Shown: in pieces, positions 13,640 to 19,197 of the stretch | Numbering within the stretch: position 1 is the stretch's first letter | Layout: each line of letters begins with the position of its first letter | DNA from: UBA4716 sp002438865 | GTDB lineage: Bacteria; Bacillota; Clostridia; UBA1381 | Direction: 5' to 3' | DNA length: 19,197 nucleotides | NCBI GenBank assembly: GCA_937907325.1 | Contig: CALERO010000073.1 | Coordinates: forward strand, 1-19,197 | Program-made: the position numbers and the translations under genes | Notes under the pieces: model-generated | Told to the model about the DNA's origin: nothing | Databases searched by the model: none | Seen by the model: the letters and a program-made list of their open reading frames with translations, nothing else

Positions 13640-16477
13640 ATGGCTAAAGAAATTAAAATACTCGGCGCACGTGAGCATAATCTGAAAAATATAAATGTAA
13701 ACATCCCCCGTGAAAAGCTTGTTGTCATAACAGGTCTTTCGGGATCGGGCAAATCCTCACTTGCATTTGACACAATATATGCCGAGGGTCAGCGCAGATA
13801 TATGGAGTCGCTCTCGTCATATGCAAGGCAGTTTTTGGGACAGATGGACAAACCCGATGTTGATTATATAGAGGGTCTTTCTCCGGCTATAAGCATTGAT
13901 CAGAAAACTACGTCAAAAAATCCACGTTCAACAGTTGGAACGGTCACGGAAATATATGATTATTTAAGACTATTATACGGCAGAATAGGTATTCCTCATT
14001 GTCCAAAATGCGGACGTGAGGTTAAAAAGCAAAGTATTGACCAGATTGTGGACAGAGTGCTTGAATTGGGCGAGGGAACTAAAATTCAAATTCTTGCGCC
14101 CGTTATAAGAGGGCAGAAGGGCGAACACAAAAAGGTACTCGACAGCGCAAAGAAAAACGGATATGTGCGTGTCCGTGCAGACGGCGAAATGCGTGATTTA
14201 AGCGAGGATATTTCACTTGAAAAGACAAAGAAACATTCCATAGAAATAGTAGTGGATCGTTTGATTATACGTGAAAACATAGCCAAAAGGCTTACCGATT
14301 CCATCGAAACGGCACTTAAGCTTACGGGCGATGTGGTGATGATTGATGTTATCGGAAGCGATATGCTTACATTCAGCCAAAGCTATTCCTGCGAAAACTG
14401 CGGAATAAGCCTGCACGAACTTTCGCCCCGTATGTTTTCGTTCAATAATCCCTACGGTGCGTGTCCGCATTGCGGCGGCTTGGGAAGTATATCAAAAATC
14501 GACCCGTCGCTTATAGTGCGTGACGAGGATAAAAGCCTTATTGAGGGCGCTCTTTATGCGAGCGGCTGGGCAGCTCCCGAAATAAAGGACAGTATGGCGC
14601 ATATGTATTATACTGCGCTTGCCGAGCATTACGGATTTGATATTAATACTCCGTGGAAAGATTTATCTGACGATATAAAGCATATCGTTATGTACGGCAC
14701 GGGAAACGAAAAGATAAATATGCGCTATAACCGCTCATACGGAAAGGGTGTTTATGCGGCACCGTTTGAGGGCGTTGCGGCAAATCTTGAAAGACGGTAC
14801 AACGAAACAACGTCAATTTACTCCAAAAACGACCTTGAGAGGTATATCAACAATGTTACGTGCAGTCATTGTCACGGTGCAAGATTAAACGATGAAGTGC
14901 TTGCCGTAACAATAAACGATATGAACATTTACAATTTCACACGTATGCCGATACGTGAGGAAATGGAGTTTATAAATAATCTTAAGCTTACGGAGCGTGA
15001 AAAGGTTATTGTGTCGCAGGTGATAAAAGAAATAAAAGCACGTTTACAGTTTCTGCTTGATGTCGGATTGGATTATCTTTCGCTTTCACGTTCTTCCGGA
15101 ACGCTTTCGGGCGGCGAGGCACAGAGAATACGCCTTGCAACGCAGATAGGCTCAGGACTTACGGGCGTTTTGTATATTCTTGACGAGCCGAGTATAGGAC
15201 TTCATCAGCGTGATAATGACCGTCTTATTAAAACGCTCAAAAATCTGCGTGACCTCGGAAATACGGTAATAGTTGTCGAACACGATACCGATACGATGTA
15301 TGCTGCGGATCACATAGTCGATATAGGTCCCGGAGCGGGCATAAACGGCGGACGGCTTGTGGGCGAGGGAACTGCGGAGGATATTATAAATTCTCCCGAA
15401 TCGGTAACAGGCAAATATCTGAGCGGCGAATTGCGTATACCCATACCCGAAACACGCAGAAAACCGACAGGCTGGATAGAGGTTGTCGGTGCAAAGGAAA
15501 ACAACTTGAAAAATATAAACGTTAAGTTCCCGTTAGGTATTCTTACCTGTGTTACGGGAGTGTCGGGTTCGGGCAAATCATCGCTTGTAAACGAAATTCT
15601 CTATAAACGCCTTGCGCATGACCTTAACCGTGCGCATACCCACGCAGGAGAGCATAAAACAATCAAGGGAATAAATAAACTTGATAAAATAATCAATATA
15701 GATCAAAGCCCGATAGGAAGAACGCCACGTTCCAACCCTGCGACATATACAAATCTGTTCAACGATATTCGTGAAGTCTTTGCGGCTACAAACGAATCCA
15801 AAATCAGAGGATATAATGCCGGCAGATTCAGCTTTAACGTTAAAGGCGGCAGATGCGAGGCATGTACCGGCGACGGAATTATAAAAATTGAAATGAATTT
15901 TCTCTCGGACGTTTTCGTGCCGTGCGAGGTCTGCAAGGGCAGACGCTATAACCGTGAAACGCTTGAAGTAAAATACAAGGGCAAGAATATATATGACGTT
16001 CTCGAAATGACTGTTGACGAGGCGGCGGATTTTTTTGAGAATTTGCCCAGACTTAAAAGAAAGCTTGAAACCTTGCAGGAGGTAGGCTTGGGATATATCA
16101 AACTGGGTCAAAGCTCAACAACGCTTTCGGGCGGCGAGGCGCAGCGAGTAAAGCTTGCGACAGAGCTTTCAAAGCGTTCAACGGGAAGAACAATCTATAT
16201 TCTTGACGAGCCGACAACCGGCTTGCATACTGCAGATGTTCACAAGCTTACAGCCGTGCTTGACAAGCTTGTCGATAACGGAAACACCGTTATCGTTATC
16301 GAACATAATCTTGACGTTATAAAAACTGCGGATTATATAATCGACCTCGGACCGGAGGGCGGAAAAAACGGCGGCACGATAGTTGCCGAGGGTACACCCG
16401 AGGAAATAGCCGAGGTGGAAAAATCATATACGGGGAAATATATTAAAAAGATTTTACAATCCGAAAAAAAATCTTGA
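13640..16477 (+). CDS. uvrA: UvrABC excision nuclease subunit A
   Basis: UvrA is the dimeric damage-recognition ATPase of nucleotide excision repair. The 945 aa carry two ABC-type ATPase halves: first Walker A GLSGSGKS at 32-39 with an LSGGEAQRIRLA signature near 490-500, and second Walker A GVSGSGKS near 640 with LSGGEAQRVKLA near 830. Zinc-binding CxxC pairs are visible as CENCG/CPHCG (first half) and CEACTGDG/CEVCKG (second half, about 738-768). Length is normal. ATG 13640 follows AAGAGGT (13627-13633). It belongs to the uvrB transcript. The stop TGA (16475-16477) lies inside the -35 of the thrS promoter, and no separate terminator is visible between them. Confidence 0.97.
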   Translation: MAKEIKILGAREHNLKNINVNIPREKLVVITGLSGSGKSSLAFDTIYAEGQRRYMESLSSYARQFLGQMDKPDVDYIEGLSPAISIDQKTTSKNPRSTVGTVTEIYDYLRLLYGRIGIPHCPKCGREVKKQSIDQIVDRVLELGEGTKIQILAPVIRGQKGEHKKVLDSAKKNGYVRVRADGEMRDLSEDISLEKTKKHSIEIVVDRLIIRENIAKRLTDSIETALKLTGDVVMIDVIGSDMLTFSQSYSCENCGISLHELSPRMFSFNNPYGACPHCGGLGSISKIDPSLIVRDEDKSLIEGALYASGWAAPEIKDSMAHMYYTALAEHYGFDINTPWKDLSDDIKHIVMYGTGNEKINMRYNRSYGKGVYAAPFEGVAANLERRYNETTSIYSKNDLERYINNVTCSHCHGARLNDEVLAVTINDMNIYNFTRMPIREEMEFINNLKLTEREKVIVSQVIKEIKARLQFLLDVGLDYLSLSRSSGTLSGGEAQRIRLATQIGSGLTGVLYILDEPSIGLHQRDNDRLIKTLKNLRDLGNTVIVVEHDTDTMYAADHIVDIGPGAGINGGRLVGEGTAEDIINSPESVTGKYLSGELRIPIPETRRKPTGWIEVVGAKENNLKNINVKFPLGILTCVTGVSGSGKSSLVNEILYKRLAHDLNRAHTHAGEHKTIKGINKLDKIINIDQSPIGRTPRSNPATYTNLFNDIREVFAATNESKIRGYNAGRFSFNVKGGRCEACTGDGIIKIEMNFLSDVFVPCEVCKGRRYNRETLEVKYKGKNIYDVLEMTVDEAADFFENLPRLKRKLETLQEVGLGYIKLGQSSTTLSGGEAQRVKLATELSKRSTGRTIYILDEPTTGLHTADVHKLTAVLDKLVDNGNTVIVIEHNLDVIKTADYIIDLGPEGGKNGGTIVAEGTPEEIAEVEKSYTGKYIKKILQSEKKS

Positions 16478-16502
16478 CTTTTTGCAAAAATAGTGAGATA
16501 AT
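16474..16502 (+). promoter_or_regulatory. thrS promoter overlapping the uvrA stop
   Basis: TTGACT (16474-16479), a 17-bp spacer and GATAAT (16497-16502) with an extended TG at 16494-16495. The uvrA stop codon is part of the -35. The start is predicted near 16509, at the beginning of the T-box leader. Confidence 0.75.
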
Positions 16503-16508
16503 ATACAA

Positions 16509-16760
16509 AACGGTGATGATGAAGACAGTAATTTGCCGCAAAACCAATGAGAGAGGAAACATCGTGGCTGAAAGTGTTTCTTTGGCGGCGGCAGACGAAC
16601 ACCACTTCGGAGCAGAATACCGAAAAAATTATTTTAGTAGGTATTACGTGAATCTGCGTTAACGATAAAAACAAGCGGCGGTATTTTACCGCAATCAGGA
16701 TGGAACCGTGTATATTCTGCACTCCTGAGTAATTAACATTACTCGGAGTGCATTTTTTTA
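16509..16760 (+). ncRNA. T-box riboswitch, threonine type
   Basis: The thrS leader shows the conserved T-box elements in order: GAAGACAGTAA (16521-16531) in the lower part of stem I, AGAGAGG (16550-16556), GGCTGAAAG (16566-16574), the specifier region GAAC-ACC-AC with the likely threonine codon ACC at 16601-16603, a small stem GCGGTA/TACCGC (16678-16683/16687-16692), the T-box AGGATGGAACCGTG (16697-16710), and a terminator. Uncharged tRNA-Thr should pair at the specifier and through TGGA with the acceptor end, stabilising the antiterminator. The shift of the specifier by one base (ACA) would also read threonine, so the amino acid call holds either way. The following gene is thrS, which agrees. 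Confidence 0.92.
16718..16760 (+). terminator. T-box controlled terminator of thrS
   Basis: TGCACTCC (16718-16725) pairs with GGAGTGCA (16745-16752), and GAGTAAT (16727-16733) with ATTACTC (16738-16744), with one bulged T and loop TAAC. Seven T follow (16753-16759). The 5' arm follows the T-box sequence directly, as expected for the mutually exclusive antiterminator. Confidence 0.93.
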
Positions 16761-16804
16761 TTTCGGGTAATGCGCTTAATAATTATTGAAAGGAAGTATT
16801 TACT

Positions 16805-18556
16805 ATGGCAGAAATGAACGAATTGCAAACATTAAGACACTCGGCGTCGCACGTTATGGCGCAGGCAGTCAAAAGACTTTTCCCGGAGGTAAAGCTTACC
16901 ATAGGTCCGGCAATCGACAGCGGATTTTATTATGATTTTGACACCGAACACGCTTTTACCCGTGAGGATTTGGACGCTATAGAAGCGGAAATGAAAAAAA
17001 TAGCAAAGGAAAACCTCAAAATCGAAAGATTTGAACTTCCGAGAGAAGAAGCATTGGAGCTTATGAAAGATGAACCGTACAAAATCGAGCTTATAAATGA
17101 AATCCCCGAAGGAGAGCCGATTTCTTTCTACAAGCAGGGTGAATTTACGGACCTTTGCGCAGGACCGCATGTAAAGTATACGTCAAAGGTAAAAGCATTT
17201 AAGCTTTTATCAGCAACGGGCGCATATTGGAGAGGCGATGAGCATAATAAAATGCTCACAAGAATTTACGGCACGGCATTCCTTACAAAGGACGAACTCG
17301 AAAAACACCTTGAGGACCTTGAAGAAGCAAAGAAAAGAGATCATAACAAGCTCGGACGTGAACTTGAACTGTTCACAACGGTTGATTACATCGGTCAGGG
17401 ACTCCCGATAATGCTTCCGAAAGGCGCAAGAGTTATACAGCTTTTGCAGAGATTTGTCGAGGACGAGGAGCAAAAGCGTGGTTGGCAGCTTACCAAAACA
17501 CCGCTTATGGCAAAGAGCGACCTTTATAAAATCTCGGGACACTGGGATCATTACAAAGAGGGAATGTTTGTTATGGGCGATGAGGAAAAGGACAGCGAAG
17601 TATTCGCATTGCGTCCTATGACTTGCCCGTTCCAGTATCAGGTATTTTTAAACAGAGGACGTTCGTACCGTGATTTGCCGATGCGCTTAAACGAAACGTC
17701 AACACTTTTCAGAAATGAAGCGTCGGGCGAAATGCACGGACTTATCAGAGTACGTCAGTTTACAATTTCGGAGGGACATCTTATGTGTACCCCGGAACAG
17801 CTTGAGGACGAATTCAGAGGCTGTCTTGAGCTTACAAACTTCCTGCTCAAAACTCTCGGTCTTGACGAAGACGTAACCTACAGATTTTCACAGTGGGATC
17901 CCAACAACCGTGAGAAATATATAGGCACAGAGGAACAATGGGACGAGGCACAGTCCATAATGAAAACAATCCTTGATGATATTGGTATCGATTACAAGAT
18001 CGGAATAGGAGAGGCTGCTTTCTACGGCCCTAAGCTTGATATACAGATAAAGAATGTTCACGGTAAAGAGGATACGCTTATCACAATCCAGATAGACCAG
18101 ATGCTTGCCGAAAAATTCGGAATGGAATACACCGATAAGGACGGAACAAAGAAAAATCCGTATATCATTCACAGAACATCTATCGGCTGTTATGAAAGAA
18201 CGCTTGCACTTCTTATTGAAAAATATGCAGGCGCATTCCCTGTATGGCTTGCTCCGGTACAGGTTAAGCTTTTGCCGATAGCTGACAGACATCTCGACTA
18301 TGTTTACGAGGTTAAGAAAAAGCTGGAAGAAAGCGGCATAATAAGGCTTGAAGTGGACGACAGAAGCGAGAAACTCGGATATAAACTTCGTGAAGCACAG
18401 CTTGAAAAAGTTCCGTATATGCTTGTTATAGGTGACAAGGATATAGAAAACGGTACTGTATCGGTTCGTGAAAGAAAAGAAGGCGACCTGGGCGCAATGC
18501 CTTTGGAGGACTTCATCAAGCGCATAACCGAAGAAGTGGAAACAAAGAAACTGTAA
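16805..18556 (+). CDS. thrS: Threonyl-tRNA synthetase lacking the TGS domain
   Basis: Class II synthetase that charges tRNA-Thr in the cytoplasm. At 583 aa it is about 60 residues shorter than the E. coli enzyme. It begins almost directly at the editing domain: HSASH with His12 and His16, then Cys118 and His122 in DLCAGPH, corresponding to E. coli His73, His77, Cys182 and His186. The N-terminal TGS domain is therefore absent. The catalytic core has zinc ligands Cys274 (MTCPFQ), His325 (ISEGH) and His456 (HRTSIG), motif 2 FRNEASGEMHGLIRVRQF, and motif 3 around GCYERTLALLIEKY. A C-terminal anticodon-binding domain starts near 475 (PVWLAPVQVKLLPI). ATG 16805 follows AAAGGAAG (16789-16796); no in-frame start upstream could add a TGS domain because the terminator and T-box lie there. 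Controlled by the T-box leader. Confidence 0.96.
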   Translation: MAEMNELQTLRHSASHVMAQAVKRLFPEVKLTIGPAIDSGFYYDFDTEHAFTREDLDAIEAEMKKIAKENLKIERFELPREEALELMKDEPYKIELINEIPEGEPISFYKQGEFTDLCAGPHVKYTSKVKAFKLLSATGAYWRGDEHNKMLTRIYGTAFLTKDELEKHLEDLEEAKKRDHNKLGRELELFTTVDYIGQGLPIMLPKGARVIQLLQRFVEDEEQKRGWQLTKTPLMAKSDLYKISGHWDHYKEGMFVMGDEEKDSEVFALRPMTCPFQYQVFLNRGRSYRDLPMRLNETSTLFRNEASGEMHGLIRVRQFTISEGHLMCTPEQLEDEFRGCLELTNFLLKTLGLDEDVTYRFSQWDPNNREKYIGTEEQWDEAQSIMKTILDDIGIDYKIGIGEAAFYGPKLDIQIKNVHGKEDTLITIQIDQMLAEKFGMEYTDKDGTKKNPYIIHRTSIGCYERTLALLIEKYAGAFPVWLAPVQVKLLPIADRHLDYVYEVKKKLEESGIIRLEVDDRSEKLGYKLREAQLEKVPYMLVIGDKDIENGTVSVRERKEGDLGAMPLEDFIKRITEEVETKKL

Positions 18557-18569
18557 CTTTCACAGAATA

Positions 18570-18620
18570 CCCCGTATCCGCATAATATATCTCAGCGGAG
18601 GTGATATTATGCGGATGGGG
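18570..18620 (+). promoter_or_regulatory. Hairpin enclosing the yunB start codon
   Basis: CCCC (18570-18573) and ATCCGCATAATAT (18576-18588) pair with ATATTATGCGGAT (18604-18616) and GGGG (18617-18620): 17 bp with a 2-nt bulge. The 15-nt loop (18589-18603) holds the Shine-Dalgarno GGAGGTG, and the ATG at 18609 is inside the stem. No T run follows, so it is not a typical intrinsic terminator. It may restrain translation of transcripts reading through from thrS. Confidence 0.55.
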
Positions 18621-19197
18621 TTTAATGTCAGATATAAAAGATATTTTATAAGGCGTATTGCGATTATCGCCGCCGTTATACTACTTATATACGGCACGCT
18701 GTACAGGCTTGCACCGTCATATCAGGCAAGGTTTTCCGCCTGTGCCAATACAATGGTAAATGATATTGTGAACACATCGGTAAGCGAGGTGTTTGCCGAA
18801 ACCGACGGCGGATTTTCCGAAACAGATAATGGTATTATTGATGCCGACACGGTAAAAATAAACAGGCTTAAATCACGCCTTATAAGCGATATCCGGAAAA
18901 GAATAAATACATACGGCGCACAAACGGTGCATATTCCGCTTATGAGTGCGTCAAAACTGCCGGTTTTATCGGGAATAGGGCCGCAGATACCGCTGAAAAT
19001 AGCTCCTGTTTCGCTTGTTTTCGCAAATCTCGAAGAAAACTTCGAGAGCGCCGGAATAAATCAGGTAAACCACAGAGTCACTTTAAAAGTTTCGGTTGAC
19101 GTTACCGGCACGGGATATATGTTTTCCCATAAAGAAACGGTAACAACGGATATTCCGCTACTCGAAACGGTAATAAAGGGAGATGTACCCAAATATT
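18609..19197 (+). CDS. yunB: Sporulation protein YunB (3' end outside window)
   Basis: The frame opens at ATG 18609 and runs off the window end, giving 196 residues of an incomplete protein. An N-terminal basic stretch is followed by one membrane segment (about 17-35, IAIIAAVILLIYGTLYRL), then an extracytoplasmic domain. YunB marks are IPLMSASKLPVLSGIGPQIP and the strand-rich NHRVTLKVSVDVTG region, with a later IPLLETVIKGDVPKY that matches the YunB ending pattern IALxxxVxGxVPxYY. In Bacillus YunB is a sigma-E-controlled mother-cell protein needed for efficient sporulation; its biochemical role is not known. The ribosome site GGAGGTGAT (18597-18605) is very strong but lies in the loop of a hairpin. 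No convincing sigma-E promoter was found upstream. Confidence 0.88.
   Translation, partial: MRMGFNVRYKRYFIRRIAIIAAVILLIYGTLYRLAPSYQARFSACANTMVNDIVNTSVSEVFAETDGGFSETDNGIIDADTVKINRLKSRLISDIRKRINTYGAQTVHIPLMSASKLPVLSGIGPQIPLKIAPVSLVFANLEENFESAGINQVNHRVTLKVSVDVTGTGYMFSHKETVTTDIPLLETVIKGDVPKY

Noticed and set aside
15578..16111. 177-codon open frame on the minus strand
   Set aside because: Fully antisense to uvrA, no ribosome site or recognisable protein; a frame shadow of a conserved gene.
16474..16662. 62-codon plus-strand frame between uvrA and thrS, as a leader peptide
   Set aside because: It lies over the thrS promoter and T-box stem I; the RNA elements explain the sequence and no ribosome site is present.
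18581..18588. CATAATAT as a sigma-E -10 element for yunB
   Set aside because: No convincing sigma-E -35 at 13-15 bp upstream; the best candidates have wrong spacing. It remains only a possibility mentioned with the hairpin.
1..19197. CRISPR arrays, IS elements, prophage or toxin-antitoxin systems
   Set aside because: No repeated spacer units, terminal repeats, transposase or phage genes; all long frames are assigned to core functions.

Overview
The window looks like a chromosomal segment from a strictly anaerobic, spore-forming low-to-moderate-GC Firmicute, most likely class Clostridia. The evidence is an oxygen-sensitive class III ribonucleotide reductase with its activase, an A-type flavodiiron protein, a Rex redox regulator, a T-box riboswitch in front of thrS, a YunB-type sporulation gene, strong Shine-Dalgarno sites and very AT-rich intergenic DNA. 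I cannot place it at genus level. There is no sign of phage, IS element, CRISPR array or composition shift; it reads as core genome.

Layout. Positions 1-250 hold a bidirectional terminator and, on the minus strand, a tRNA-Asp(GTC) gene with its own promoter and terminator; nothing can be called in the first 53 bases. From 290 to 5913 runs a plus-strand cluster that looks like one operon: nrdD, nrdG, dut, a flavodiiron gene (fprA type), lrgA and lrgB, closed by a 17-bp inverted-repeat terminator. It is preceded by two good sigma-A promoters. The upstream one carries a LexA-like box over its start site; the downstream one has a pair of NrdR-like boxes about four helical turns apart. The theme is dNTP supply (NrdDG, dUTPase) plus oxygen removal, with a holin-like/organic-acid transporter pair at the end.

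Positions 5939-7582 hold a lone minus-strand gene for a GH123-like/DUF4091 protein, divergent from an aconitase gene that is followed by rex and by a P-loop NTPase with an Asp23/Gls24-like C-terminal domain (7741-11148). A large hairpin separates this from the nucleotide excision repair cluster: uvrB (TTG start, extended -10 promoter, LexA-like palindrome over the -35), a 125-aa gene of uncertain function that may be a degenerate nucleotidyltransferase fold, and uvrA (11279-16477).

The thrS promoter begins inside the uvrA stop codon. It drives a T-box leader (about 16509-16760) with a likely ACC threonine specifier and a terminator, then a threonyl-tRNA synthetase that lacks the N-terminal TGS domain. 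The window ends inside yunB, whose start codon lies in a long stem with its ribosome-binding site in the loop.

No radically new system is evident. The most interesting points are the apparent double control (SOS-like and NrdR-like) of the anaerobic RNR operon, the hairpin around the yunB start, the P-loop/Asp23-like fusion beside rex, and the unrecognised gene embedded between uvrB and uvrA.
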